Origin: Sphaerotilus montanus
GTDB lineage: Bacteria > Pseudomonadota > Gammaproteobacteria > Burkholderiales > Burkholderiaceae_C
Length of the DNA stretch: 64,000 nt
Reading direction: 5' to 3'
NCBI RefSeq assembly: GCF_013410775.1
Contig: NZ_JACCFH010000001.1
Span: 1,302,001-1,366,000, forward strand
The number at the start of each line of letters is the position of its first letter. The stretch's first letter is position 1. The notes below the pieces were generated by a model. That model had not been told where the DNA came from. It saw only the letters and a list, made by a program, of their open reading frames with translations, and made no database searches. The position numbers and the translations under genes are program-made. Positions 25,126-36,612 of the stretch are shown piece by piece.

Positions 25126-26274
25126 ATGATCGTGTTGAAAGCACCGCAGGACAAGCTCCTGGCCGCCTTGCAGTCCGTCTCGGGCATCGTCGAGCGCCGA
25201 CACACCCTGCCCATCCTGGCGAACGTGATGATCCGCCGCCACGCCGGGCAGTGCGAGTTCACGACCAGCGATCTCGAGATCCAGGTCCGCACCAGCGCGG
25301 CGATGGACGGTGACAAGGGCGACTTCAGCACCACCGTCGGCGCGCGCAAGCTCATCGACATCCTGCGCACGCTGCCGCCGGACCAGACCGTCACGCTCAG
25401 CGCCGCGCAGAACAAGCTGACGCTGCAAGGGGGCAAGAGCCGCTTCACGCTGCAGACGCTCCCAGCCGACGACTTCCCGCTGGTGCAGGAAGCCGCCGAC
25501 TTCGGCCCCACCTTCAGCGTGCCGCAGAAGACGCTCAAGGGCCTGATCGACCAGGTGCACTTCGCGATGGCGGTGCACGACATCCGCTACTACCTGAACG
25601 GCATCCTCTTCGTCGCCGAAGGCCACACGCTGACGCTGGTCGCCACCGACGGCCACCGCCTCGCCCTCGCGCAGGCCACGCTGGACGTGGAGATGCCGAA
25701 GCAGGAGGTGATCCTGCCGCGCAAGACCGTGCTGGAGCTGCAGCGCCTGCTCAAGGACGGCGCCAAGGATGCCAAGCCGGCCAAGGACGGCAGCGAAGCC
25801 GAGGCCGCGCCGATCGCGATGTGCTTCGCCGCGAACCAGGCGCGCTTCACCTTCAGCGGCATGGAGTTCGTCACCAAGCTGGTCGAAGGCAAGTTCCCGG
25901 ACTTCAACCGCGTCATCCCCAAGAACCACAAGCAGCACATCACGCTGGGCCGCGGCGCGCTGCTGACCAGCCTGCAGCGCGCGGCCATCCTGACCAGCGA
26001 GAAGTTCAAGGGCGTGCGGATGAACTTCGAGCCGGGCGCGCTGCGCATCGCCTCGAACAACGCCGAGCAGGAAGAGGCCAAGGAAGAGCTGGAGATCGAC
26101 TACAGCGGCCCGTCGATCGAGATCGGCTTCAACGTCACCTACCTGATGGACGTGCTCTCGAACATGGACCAGGAGCTGGTGACGCTGTCGCTGCAGGACG
26201 CCAACAGCTCGGCACTCTTCACGGTGCCCGAGCAGGACGGCTTCAAGTACGTCGTGATGCCGATGCGGATCTGA
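25126..26274 (+). CDS. dnaN: DNA polymerase III beta sliding clamp
   Basis: The 382-residue clamp holds polymerase III on DNA. The start MIVLKAPQDKLLAALQSVSGIVERRHTLPILANV is canonical, and the C-terminal SALFTVPEQDGFKYVVMPMRI ends in the usual MPMR. A small Lys/Asp/Glu-rich insertion (about residues 206-228, KDGAKDAKPAKDGSEAEAAP) lengthens it relative to the E. coli protein (366). It is 14 bp behind dnaA, so cotranscribed. Confidence 0.97.
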   Translation: MIVLKAPQDKLLAALQSVSGIVERRHTLPILANVMIRRHAGQCEFTTSDLEIQVRTSAAMDGDKGDFSTTVGARKLIDILRTLPPDQTVTLSAAQNKLTLQGGKSRFTLQTLPADDFPLVQEAADFGPTFSVPQKTLKGLIDQVHFAMAVHDIRYYLNGILFVAEGHTLTLVATDGHRLALAQATLDVEMPKQEVILPRKTVLELQRLLKDGAKDAKPAKDGSEAEAAPIAMCFAANQARFTFSGMEFVTKLVEGKFPDFNRVIPKNHKQHITLGRGALLTSLQRAAILTSEKFKGVRMNFEPGALRIASNNAEQEEAKEELEIDYSGPSIEIGFNVTYLMDVLSNMDQELVTLSLQDANSSALFTVPEQDGFKYVVMPMRI

Positions 26275-26413
26275 TGCCAGCCCCGGCGTGTCAGCCGGGT
26301 CGGCGACAATCGACCTTTGACCGACACCCCGACACACGCGCGACACGCAAGCGGGCCCCGGCCCGCTTCGGCATTTTTGCAAGGGCGACGGCGACAGCCG
26401 CCAACCCCGGTGA

Positions 26414-28975
<2,562 letters not shown>

Positions 28976-28989
28976 CGAGGGGGTCCGTC

Positions 28990-29721
28990 ATGGCCCCTCC
29001 TCTGATCATCGAAATCCTCGGCCGCACCGACCAGGGCATCACGCGGCCCTTCCGGTGTCTGGCTGACGACGGTCATCACTACTACGTCAAGAGCGTCGGT
29101 GCCCATTGGCGCTCCGTCGTGTGTGAGTGGATCGCTGGTCGGCTCGCCGAGGCACTCGGCCTGCCGATCGCGCCGTTTGCGCAAGTGGAACTCGACGAGG
29201 GGCTGGTGAAGGCCTATGGCGATCACGATCTGGCGCCAGGACTGGCATTCGGCTCCCGAGTAGCCACCTCTGTTCACGAATTCGAACCTTCACTGATACG
29301 GCACTGCCACGCAGACTTTCGCCGCGATCTGCTGGCCTTCGACTGGTGGGTTCGCAACGAGGATCGGCAACTGGGAGACACCGCGGGTCGCCCCAACTTG
29401 CTGTGGCAGAGCACGACGGCTCGACCCGTGGTGATTGACCACAACAACGCCTTCGATCGCCAGTTCGACGCTGCCAGCTTCCTCGATTGGCACATCTTCC
29501 GCGCCGAGTGGCCCACGATCGCCAGCGACCTGGTGCGGCAAGCCGAGTACGCGCAGCGGTTCACAGCCGTGGCCGCCCGCGCAGAAGAGTTCTGGCGTGA
29601 ACTGCCGCACAATTGGGTGTTCACGGAAGACGGTACGCCCCGGATCACCTTGCAGGAAATCCAGTCCGTGCTGCACCGTGCCGATCAGCCCGACTTCTGG
29701 CACAGCGCCCCTTCCTCCTGA
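28990..29721 (+). CDS. HipA-like protein kinase, copy 1
   Basis: A 243-residue protein of the small HipA-like kinase group that lacks the N-terminal HipA domain. Likely kinase residues are Lys34 (YYVKSVG), an FGSR segment (88-91), the catalytic loop FDWWVRNEDRQLGD (Asp125) with Asn136, and the DFG-equivalent VVIDHNNAFD (Asp150). A GAGGGGG ribosome binding site begins 3 nt after the gyrB stop. A DUF3037 gene follows after 10 bp and should be its functional partner. HipA kinases phosphorylate host proteins and cause growth arrest; whether this group does is unknown. No HipB-like DNA-binding antitoxin is present. Confidence 0.82.
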   Translation: MAPPLIIEILGRTDQGITRPFRCLADDGHHYYVKSVGAHWRSVVCEWIAGRLAEALGLPIAPFAQVELDEGLVKAYGDHDLAPGLAFGSRVATSVHEFEPSLIRHCHADFRRDLLAFDWWVRNEDRQLGDTAGRPNLLWQSTTARPVVIDHNNAFDRQFDAASFLDWHIFRAEWPTIASDLVRQAEYAQRFTAVAARAEEFWRELPHNWVFTEDGTPRITLQEIQSVLHRADQPDFWHSAPSS

Positions 29722-29731
29722 CCTGTCCACC

Positions 29732-30580
29732 ATGGCCCGCCACATCGCCCACTACACCCTCGTGCGCCTGCTGCCGCAGTCGGACTCGGGAGAGTTCGCG
29801 AACATGGGCGTGGTGGTGGCCTGTCCGGCGCTGGGCTTCTTCGATTTCCGGCTGATCACCCGCTACCGGCGCATCACGCAGTTCTTCGAGGAGTTCAACC
29901 GCGAGCTGTTCACCCAGGTGCGGCGCGAGGTGGAGGCTGAACTGGCGCATCTGCGGGACCACCTGCACCAGCGGCAATTCGCCAGCGGGTGCCGGGAAGA
30001 GGCGCTGGCGTTGCGGCTGGTGCAGGATCTCGTGCAGCCTCGGGAGACCATGGTCCGTTACGCGCCGCTGCGGGTGGCGATGACGGAGGATCCGCGGCAA
30101 TTGCTGGATCAGGTCTTCGCACGCTATGTGCAGCGCAGCAGCGAGGAGACCAAGAGCCGTCGGGAAGACGCGATGGTGCGGCTCGTGCGCGAGGCGCTGC
30201 AGCAGGACCGGCGCTTGAACGCATTGTTCCGCGCGGACGAGGTCGGTACGCCGGACTATCAGGTGCCGTTCCCGCTGGTCCACCGCCAGGATGGCCAGAC
30301 GCTGGCCGCCATCAAGCCGCTGGACCTGACGCAGCCCGACCCGCAGCAGATCTACGAACACGGTGGGCGCTGGGCGGAACGGTTGCGTCGCCTGAAGCGG
30401 CTGGGCGCCATGCCGGACCACGGTGTGCTGGTCACGACGGAGGCGCCGCCACCGGAGGACGAGCGGCGGCATCTGGCTTACCGCGACATCGTGGGGGAGT
30501 TGCGGGAACTCTCGGTGCAGGTCAGTGGGGTGGAGCAGGCGGGACAGATTCTGGCGTTTGCGCGGGGACAGATTCACTGA
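29732..30580 (+). CDS. DUF3037-family protein, copy 1
   Basis: A 282-residue soluble protein. The N-terminal region (about 1-120) carries the DUF3037 signature [23 protein letters not shown] with the conserved GE-x-x-N-x-G-V-V core at 20-29. The remainder is charged and helical and matches no fold I recognise. It is 10 bp behind the HipA-like gene. Families with this domain repeatedly occur beside HipA-like kinases, which suggests an antitoxin, adaptor or substrate role; that is inference. GC content is close to that of the host. Confidence 0.75.
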   Translation: MARHIAHYTLVRLLPQSDSGEFANMGVVVACPALGFFDFRLITRYRRITQFFEEFNRELFTQVRREVEAELAHLRDHLHQRQFASGCREEALALRLVQDLVQPRETMVRYAPLRVAMTEDPRQLLDQVFARYVQRSSEETKSRREDAMVRLVREALQQDRRLNALFRADEVGTPDYQVPFPLVHRQDGQTLAAIKPLDLTQPDPQQIYEHGGRWAERLRRLKRLGAMPDHGVLVTTEAPPPEDERRHLAYRDIVGELRELSVQVSGVEQAGQILAFARGQIH

Positions 30581-30581
30581 T

Positions 30582-30800
30582 CGAAAACGCTGTCGGCCGC
30601 CAGCGCTTCGAGGGCCTGGGCGAAATGAACCCCGAGCGGAAACCACGATGGACCCGAACGTGCGCCGCCTGCTGCGCGTGCAGATCGAGGATGCGGTCGA
30701 GGCGGGCAAGGTGTTCACGATGCTGATGGGGGATGAGGTGGAGCCTCGGCGGGACTTCATCGAGACCAATGCCTTGCGGGCAGCCAATATCTACGCTTGA
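30582..30800 (+). pseudogene. gyrB': Duplicate gyrB 3'-end fragment
   Basis: This stretch matches gyrB 28750-28975 with about 15 mismatches over 219 aligned bases (about 93% identity), including the ending [14 protein letters not shown]-stop against [15 protein letters not shown] 7-bp deletion after CCCGAGC (30637) breaks the frame. It begins 1 bp after the DUF3037 stop, so HipA-like/DUF3037 copy 1 lies exactly between two gyrB 3' ends. This looks like displacement of the native 3' end by an incoming segment that carried its own. AT-rich DNA without genes follows to 30933. Confidence 0.9.
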
Positions 30801-30933
30801 TTCATATCTAATTAAAAGAGAAGTAAATAGGCTCAGTTATATTGGACCCATTTACCTATCAGATAATACGATCTTGAAAATCCTCAATCGACTAGCTGCA
30901 CCTCTAAATTAAGCTTCGCGAGCTAGAGCAGCC

Positions 30934-31812
30934 TCATGCTCTAGCAGAAACCAGTGGTGTCTCGCTTATGGGATCAAGTAGCGTCGAAAGATGCAACGAC
31001 TTCGAGATAAAATCCGCCAGCCACTGTCTGTCGTTTGCGCTTTCCATGCTGACGACAACGCTCGCCTTGCGACTCAACATCGAGACGGCTGGCTTCATCG
31101 TCGAATAGTCATCAGCAGCTACGATAGCGATACGCTGACTACTCTTTTGAAGTTCATCCTGCGCAAGATCGAGCACCAGAGCCTTATGGCTAGCTTCGTT
31201 GCGAAGAGGCTTCGTGTAACTATTGTGCCCTCTGAGATCGAGCGTTTCGATCACATGGACGGCACCGTTCTTAAGAGCAAACTCCGCAAAAAGTTCTTCA
31301 GTTAAGCTCAGCGGATATCCGGATACAACCCGATTTTTGGATAAATCCTGCAGTTTCGAAGAATACAAGTGCTGAGTCCGAAGCCAAGCGGTGAGTTGCG
31401 CGTTCAAACCTGAACGGCGCGCACGCGACTTCACAATTGTGGCAACGTTGCGCGGCGGCATCACGAGGCGCTCAAGCAAGCGCTCGACCTGCACCTCAAG
31501 GTCTTCGGCATTCTCGCTAGTGATCGTCCCGCCCGTTTCAGAAAGCCGTAGCGGCGCCATGGCTTGCTTGAGCCACAGCCAACGCTCATCTGCACTGTCG
31601 AACCGTTGAATTGCCGCGAGCCACGAGTGCTGCCACTCTTCCAAGTTGACACGCGAGTAGTTAGGCATCAATGCGCTAAGCCTACTTGGAAGCATGCGAA
31701 GACGCAGATCCGGGCCAGCGTCGGTGTGAAGGACGATCCCGACATTCAAGACCTCCCCTCGCAGCCTGTCGGGCACGATCTGCAGGAGTGTGAAGGGAAT
31801 TTTTTCGCTCAT
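30934..31812 (-). CDS. DUF3037-family protein, copy 2
   Basis: A 292-residue protein, intact. The N-terminus IPFTLLQIVPDRLRGEVLNVGIVLH has the same GE-x-x-N-x-G-V/I-V core (residues 19-28) as copy 1, but overall similarity is low, so the two are old divergent relatives, not a recent duplication. Base composition is clearly lower in GC than the flanks, a sign of transfer. The ATG at 31812 follows the original stop of the HipA-like copy 2 by 7 bp once the IS element is removed, so it was the second gene of that operon and now lacks its promoter. Confidence 0.72.
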   Translation of the reverse strand: MSEKIPFTLLQIVPDRLRGEVLNVGIVLHTDAGPDLRLRMLPSRLSALMPNYSRVNLEEWQHSWLAAIQRFDSADERWLWLKQAMAPLRLSETGGTITSENAEDLEVQVERLLERLVMPPRNVATIVKSRARRSGLNAQLTAWLRTQHLYSSKLQDLSKNRVVSGYPLSLTEELFAEFALKNGAVHVIETLDLRGHNSYTKPLRNEASHKALVLDLAQDELQKSSQRIAIVAADDYSTMKPAVSMLSRKASVVVSMESANDRQWLADFISKSLHLSTLLDPISETPLVSARA

Positions 31813-31882
31813 GATCTGACTACACAAGCATGCCACAGTCCATCAGCCGCTGGTTGAACGCCGGCGACTCCCACCACTTGAC

Positions 31883-31910
31883 AATGGGGCACTTCTAGAA
31901 ACCGACCCTG
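31883..31910 (+). repeat. IS left end: AATG target duplication plus terminal inverted repeat
   Basis: AATG (31883-31886) precedes the left inverted repeat 31887-31910, which starts GGGCACTTCTAGAAACCG. It matches the right repeat at 23 of 24 positions. Confidence 0.9.
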
Positions 31911-33165
31911 ACCGCCGCCTGAGCCGCGCGCTGCGGCAAGATACCGCCCCATGATCACACCCCGCACCAAGCCATCGAGCTTCTTTCCTGAGGAGGCCGC
32001 GGACGACCTGTTCGTGGTGCAGCAGCGCAAGGCCAAGCTGGAGGGCTACGTACAGACGCTGGCGGCGATGGACGAACTGATCGACTTCGCAGCGATGGCC
32101 GCGGCGGTGGACAAGGCCTGCCCTCGCGCTGACCGCAGCAAGGGCGGACGCCCGCCGTACCCGACCGAGGCGCTGGTGCGCATGGTGTTCCTGCAAGGGC
32201 TGTACAACCTGTCGGACGAGCAGTGCGAGCACCAGGTGCTGGACAGGATGAGCTTCCAGCGGTTCTGCCGGCTGGACGGCGCGCTGAACATTCCGGACGC
32301 ACGCACGCTGTGGAACTTCCGGCAGCGGCTGGCCGAAGGCGGGCTGGGAGGCCGGGCGATTTTCGAGGCGTTGAGCCAGCAGTTGCAGCGGCACGGCTTC
32401 ATCCCGAGGGGCGGGCAGATCGTGGACGCCAGCATCGTGCAGGCGCCGATCACGCAGGCCAACGCCCGGGAGCGCGATGCGCTGAACAAGGGGGAGGCGC
32501 CCGAGGGCTGGAGCAAGAAGCGCCTGGCGCACACCGACCGGGACGCGCGCTGGACGCAAAAGCACGGCAAGTCGTACTACGGCTACAAGCTGCACGGCAA
32601 CGTGGACGCACGCTACAAGCTGATCCGCCAGATGAAGATCACGGCGGCCAACGCCGACGACGGACAGCAACTGCCCGACGTGCTGCAGGTGGCGAACACG
32701 CGCAAGCGGCTGCTGGCCGACCGGGGCTACGACAGCGCGGCCAACCGTCAGACGCTGCAGCAGCACGGACTGGCCGACGGCATCGCGCGTCGCGCCAAGC
32801 CAGGGCAGACGGCCAAGGTTCGACTCAAGCAGCGCAACAAGACGATCAACCGCACGCGGGCGCGGGTCGAGCACGTGTTCGCGGCGCTGAGCCAGCAGGG
32901 CGGCAAGTGCGTGCGGGCGATGACGCTGGCGCGCAATGCGCTGGCGATCACGCTGCAGTGCGCGGCCTACAACGCGCGCAGGCTGGTGTGGCTGGTCAAG
33001 AGCGCAGGTCCGTCCGCACAGCCCGCGTGAGGGGAAAAACCCCGTCGCGGGGCACCGCGGCGGCGGGGACAGGGGCTCGCCGCCGTCATCCACTGCTCGT
33101 CTGAGCTGGATTTGTGCAGGCTCAGACCAGGTTCAGGGCTGCAGGGCCGGTTTCTAGAAGTGCCC
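31887..33165 (+). mobile_element. IS5-family insertion sequence
   Basis: A complete 1279-bp element with 24-bp terminal inverted repeats (one mismatch), a single transposase gene and 4-bp AATG direct repeats at 31883-31886 and 33166-33169. It is GC-rich, unlike the AT-richer DNA around it. It interrupts the 3' end of HipA-like copy 2, adding Gly-His-Phe and a stop from its own inverted repeat, and separates that gene from DUF3037 copy 2. The intact ends and gene suggest a fairly recent, possibly active insertion. Confidence 0.95.
31951..33030 (+). CDS. IS5-family DDE transposase
   Basis: A 359-residue DDE transposase. The N-terminal domain (FFPEEAADDLFVVQQRKAKLEGYVQ, YPTEALVRMVFLQGLYNLSDEQ) leads into the RNase-H-like core with Asp in IVDASIVQAP (about 157), Asp in LLADRGYDS (about 256) and Glu in RARVEHVFAAL (about 307), followed by a conserved AYNARRL tail. 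All three catalytic residues are present and the frame is intact. Confidence 0.95.
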   Translation: MITPRTKPSSFFPEEAADDLFVVQQRKAKLEGYVQTLAAMDELIDFAAMAAAVDKACPRADRSKGGRPPYPTEALVRMVFLQGLYNLSDEQCEHQVLDRMSFQRFCRLDGALNIPDARTLWNFRQRLAEGGLGGRAIFEALSQQLQRHGFIPRGGQIVDASIVQAPITQANARERDALNKGEAPEGWSKKRLAHTDRDARWTQKHGKSYYGYKLHGNVDARYKLIRQMKITAANADDGQQLPDVLQVANTRKRLLADRGYDSAANRQTLQQHGLADGIARRAKPGQTAKVRLKQRNKTINRTRARVEHVFAALSQQGGKCVRAMTLARNALAITLQCAAYNARRLVWLVKSAGPSAQPA

Positions 33166-33169
33166 AATG
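33142..33169 (-). repeat. IS right end: terminal inverted repeat plus AATG duplication
   Basis: The right inverted repeat 33142-33165 reads GGGCACTTCTAGAAACCG inward from its outer end and is followed by the AATG target duplication at 33166-33169. Confidence 0.9.
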
Positions 33170-33831
33170 GCATTGATGCGCACAGCAGACAACCAAGCAC
33201 CTGGCATCGCCGTCAGCCATTCCTGAACCTCTCTCGAAGTGACGGTCGCAATGCTGCTGAGCGTCAAGGCTGCGTCGGTCGAACTCCACAAGCCGTGTTT
33301 TCTTAGCGTCATGATGTTCATCATGGTGGTCGTGTTGGATGGCATCGGCACAGGGTCAACGGGCCAACCGCGCATGAGAAGTCCCCGGGAGAAATCCATC
33401 GCAATCACAGTATGATCGCCGGCCAGCCTCTGAGAGCGGAACAGGAAGTTATTTAGGTGTCGATCGTCATTCGCCACAAACAGATCAAGGGCAAATATGC
33501 GACTAATTGCCGCAACTCCGCCCTGGAGCAGAGGTTCACGCTGTTCCGGGGGAATATCCGACCACTGGAATACTCCTCCTTCAAATCGAGAGCCGAAGTG
33601 TTCTTCGCTGCCATTGCGGAGAACTGCACACGGTGGCAATGCAATTTGGAGTCTGTAGCCGAGGTGGTAGCAAAACCACTCCGAAGCGGGCAAATCAGCA
33701 CCATCAGACTGTCGCTTAGTTGCGTACTCGAACCCATCACGACCAATGCTGACCACCTTTAGGTCGGCGGAACTAGGCAGCCCGCTAGTGATCTCGCTAG
33801 CCACGTCAACCGGAAAGAGTGACATCGTCAT
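33154..33831 (-). pseudogene. HipA-like protein kinase, copy 2, truncated by the IS element
   Basis: The first 222 residues are native. Lys39 (FEYATKR), FGSR (79-82), the catalytic loop ALDLFVANDDRHLNNFLF (Asp123, Asn128) and AMDFSRG (Asp146) parallel copy 1. The IS supplies the last three residues (GHF) and the stop. Joining 33166 to 31882 restores 20 further codons (VKWWESPAF...GMLV) and a stop, giving 242 residues against 243 in copy 1. The kinase core is intact, so the truncated product may still fold, but it has lost its helical tail and its link to DUF3037. GC content is low, consistent with transfer. Confidence 0.85.
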
Positions 33832-34069
33832 TTATTGAGGTCTCGATTTTATGACGCCACGGCTCCCTATGGTCTTTGCGCGGCAACAATTTTTTAGATT
33901 TTACTGTAGAAGTGTCTAGGAGCTGAGATCCGCTCTCGAACAAATGCATCGCGTCGCGCTCGATCTGTAGATCGCGGCCAGCACAAAAGTGTACCCAATA
34001 TGAAAACCAAGCAAGGCCATACCTACGATTTTTTTGTCGCAGCGTAGCAAGCACCTACCCAAGTTTCAG
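33832..34069. other. AT-rich spacer upstream of HipA-like copy 2
   Basis: This 238-bp stretch is markedly AT-richer than the host DNA. An 82-codon minus-strand frame (33806-34054) crosses it and overlaps the HipA-like start, but has no recognisable domain and no good ribosome binding site. A run of T residues near 34030-34036 marks the edge towards the helicase gene, where host-like GC resumes abruptly. Confidence 0.4.
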
Positions 34070-35995
34070 TCAGACTTGAGCAACGACAGGCGAATACTCC
34101 TCCCTGACGCCAGCCCGCTCGCCCAGCGCGAGCGCAACCTTCTCCACCGCCCCCGACTCCCCACAAGCCCCCAACACCAGCCGATACGTCGCCCGCGTCA
34201 TCGCCACATACAGCAACCGCCATTCCTCCTCCTCGCTGTGGTGCGCGTCCGGCACCGCCTGCAGCCCGACGATGGCGACGGTGTGGAACTCCAGCCCCTT
34301 GGAGGCGTGCAGCGTCGTGAGCTTGACGCTGTCCGGCTCCCACGTCCCCGCGCGCTGCAGGCGCTGGGTGCGGATGCCGCGCAGGTGCAGCGCCTTTTCC
34401 ACCGGGTCGAGCAGGTCATGCCGGCGCGCCAGGATGCCGATGTCGGCCGGTGACACGCCGTCCGTCAGCGCATCGACGAGGCGGTCGGCGACCAGTTCGG
34501 CCTCCTCGCGCGGCGTGCGTCCGCGCAGCAGTTCCGGCGCGGGGCCGCTGCGACCGGCGCCGAGCGGGGTCTGCTGGACGATGTCGCTGTCGCCCTCGCC
34601 CACCCCGTCCGGCTCGCCGCCGCGCAGCAACTGGCCGGCGGTCGCGGTGGCGAGCTTCAGCACCTCGGCCGTGTTCCGGTAGTTGACCTTCAGCACGCTC
34701 GTGCGCCCGCGCGCCTCGATGCCGACGCTGGCGAAGCTGAACTTGCGGCGCGGCTGGCGGTAGATCGACTGCGCGTCGTCGTAGAGCACCAGCAGCGAGT
34801 TCGTCGCCGGATCGACCAACTGGGGCGCCAGCCGCAGCCACGCATCCTCGAAATCGTGCGCCTCGTCGATCATCAGCGCCGCGTACTGCGCCCGCGGGAT
34901 GCGGCCATGCGCCACCGCCTCGACCACCCGGTCGGCCAGCGCGTCGTAGTCCGGCCGGAAGCCCTTCTTCGGGATGCCGAGCTGGTAGGTGTCGGCCATG
35001 TCGTAGCACCAGCCGTGGAAGGTCCGCACCTGCACCCGCTCGTCCAGCCCCCGCTGCCGCATCAGCGCGTCGATGCGCGCCGCCAGCGGCCGGTTGTAGC
35101 AAAGCACCAGGATCGGCCAGTCCGGCCGCGCCGCGGCGGCCAGCTGCTGGGCGCGGTAGACGAGGATCATCGTCTTGCCCGACCCGGCCACGCCGTGGAT
35201 GACCCGGTGCCCCTCGCCCATCGAGCGCGCGAGCTGCTCCTGCTGCAGGTCCATCACCAGCATCAGCGCCTCGCTCGGCGACGGCGCCACCGTGGCACCC
35301 GGCCCGCTCGCGTCGTCGTCGTCCAGCAGCGAGGCCTGCGTCTGCAGCCGGATCTCGGGGAAGAGGTGCCAGCGGATGCGGTCGCGCTGCGGCAGGGTCA
35401 GCGCCGTCTTCAGGCGGAATTCCACCGTGAACATGCCCCACAGCCGCGCCTGGAAAGCGGCGGGATCCAGCTCCTCGGCCAGATCCTCGCGGGTCAGCGT
35501 GTTGGCCGGCGGAAAGAACTCGTCCCAGCGCGGATCGGTGATGCGCTGGCGCTCGATGTTGGCGAACACCACGCCGCAGCCCCAGGGCACGACCAGACTG
35601 CCTTTGTGGCGCCCTTCGGTCTGGCACAGGCCAGGGTCGCGCTGCATCTGGTTGACCAGCTCGATCGCGTAGCCGCGCGCCTGCAGGCCGGGGTGGATCT
35701 TGCTCACCCGCCCCTGCCCGTTCGCCAGGTTCAGCTCGACATCGTGGCGCGAGACATGGTGCAGCGCGCCAGCCCGCCAGCCCTTGACCTCCAGCACCAG
35801 CAGGCCGCGGCCCGGATGCAGCACCACGAAGTCCGGCAAGCGGCCCTTGTTGCCCACGGGCACGTTGTGCCAGACGAGGTAGTCGTCCTCCAGACAGCGC
35901 TGAAGCTGCCGCAGCACGCGCCGCTCGGCGCCCCCGTCCTCCGTGTTGCGGCAACGCGCCGCGATGTTCTGGTATCCCTGCGGAAAGATGGCCAC
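34070..35995 (-). CDS. NERD-domain UvrD-type helicase
   Basis: A 641-residue fusion of an N-terminal NERD nuclease-related domain (about 20-130; DFVVLHPGRGLLVLEVKGW keeps the D...E-x-K pattern) with a superfamily 1 helicase. Walker A is GVAGSGKTMIL (about 270), motif II LMIDEAHDF, motif III LYDDAQSIYR, then LHASKGLEFHTVAIVGL and LLYVAMTRATYRLVL near the C-terminus. It probably processes DNA ends or foreign DNA; such proteins are frequent in defence islands. A GTG start at 35995 with GGGAG upstream is used. Fragments of a second copy occur at 36967-37137. Confidence 0.9.
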   Translation of the reverse strand: MAIFPQGYQNIAARCRNTEDGGAERRVLRQLQRCLEDDYLVWHNVPVGNKGRLPDFVVLHPGRGLLVLEVKGWRAGALHHVSRHDVELNLANGQGRVSKIHPGLQARGYAIELVNQMQRDPGLCQTEGRHKGSLVVPWGCGVVFANIERQRITDPRWDEFFPPANTLTREDLAEELDPAAFQARLWGMFTVEFRLKTALTLPQRDRIRWHLFPEIRLQTQASLLDDDDASGPGATVAPSPSEALMLVMDLQQEQLARSMGEGHRVIHGVAGSGKTMILVYRAQQLAAAARPDWPILVLCYNRPLAARIDALMRQRGLDERVQVRTFHGWCYDMADTYQLGIPKKGFRPDYDALADRVVEAVAHGRIPRAQYAALMIDEAHDFEDAWLRLAPQLVDPATNSLLVLYDDAQSIYRQPRRKFSFASVGIEARGRTSVLKVNYRNTAEVLKLATATAGQLLRGGEPDGVGEGDSDIVQQTPLGAGRSGPAPELLRGRTPREEAELVADRLVDALTDGVSPADIGILARRHDLLDPVEKALHLRGIRTQRLQRAGTWEPDSVKLTTLHASKGLEFHTVAIVGLQAVPDAHHSEEEEWRLLYVAMTRATYRLVLGACGESGAVEKVALALGERAGVREEYSPVVAQV

Positions 35996-36183
35996 GTCTG
36001 CACTCCCGAAGCGTGAATCGCTTTTTCTTGTTCAGGAGATCAGCAGACCATAGGGCACCCGGCGGGCCGGAGCCGTACCCAGCCTGGACGGCTGGAAATG
36101 ACAGATATTTCACGAACAAGCAACGAGCGGCCAGCGCTCGACACGATTGGCGCCCACCCCGGTTGTCCGATACGCTCGCGCCC

Positions 36184-36612
36184 ATGCCCTTCACCCTCGA
36201 CCTCTCCCCGCTGCGCCAGGCCCTGACTTCGCTGGAAGACAGCCTGCAAGTCGTCGCCGACGAGGCGTGGCTGCAGAACCAGTCGGCAGCCGTGCGCAAC
36301 ACGCTGTTCGCGGGCGTGATCCAGAACTTCGAGTTCGTCTACGAGCTGGGCATGAAGATGCTGCGCCGGCAGATCGAGGCCGAGTCGGCCACGCCGGGCG
36401 AGACGGACCAGCTCGGCTTCCGCGACCTGCTGCGCGTCGGGGCCGAGAAGGGGCTCATCGGCGATGTAGAAGCGTGGTTCCGCTACCGGCAGATGCGCGG
36501 CACCACGTCGCACACCTACGATCTGGCCAAGGCGCGGCAGGTCTACGAAGGTGTTCGACCGTTCCTGACCGATGCCCGTGCGCTGCTCAACGCGCTGGAG
36601 CGGCGGACATGA
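36184..36612 (+). CDS. HepT-like HEPN toxin (HI0074-type nucleotidyltransferase partner)
   Basis: A 142-residue all-helical HEPN protein. It carries R105-GTTS-H110-T-Y112, the RX4HXY motif in which Arg/His form the RNase site and the Tyr is the residue AMPylated by MntA-type antitoxins in characterised HepT/MntA pairs. It starts just before the nucleotidyltransferase gene and overlaps it by 4 nt (ATGA), the usual operon layout. In older annotation it would be a nucleotidyltransferase substrate-binding subunit. Confidence 0.85.
   Translation: MPFTLDLSPLRQALTSLEDSLQVVADEAWLQNQSAAVRNTLFAGVIQNFEFVYELGMKMLRRQIEAESATPGETDQLGFRDLLRVGAEKGLIGDVEAWFRYRQMRGTTSHTYDLAKARQVYEGVRPFLTDARALLNALERRT

Noticed and set aside
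33806-34054. An 82-codon minus-strand frame upstream of HipA-like copy 2, possibly a HipB-like antitoxin
   Set aside because: No helix-turn-helix pattern or ribosome binding site, and it overlaps the kinase start out of frame.
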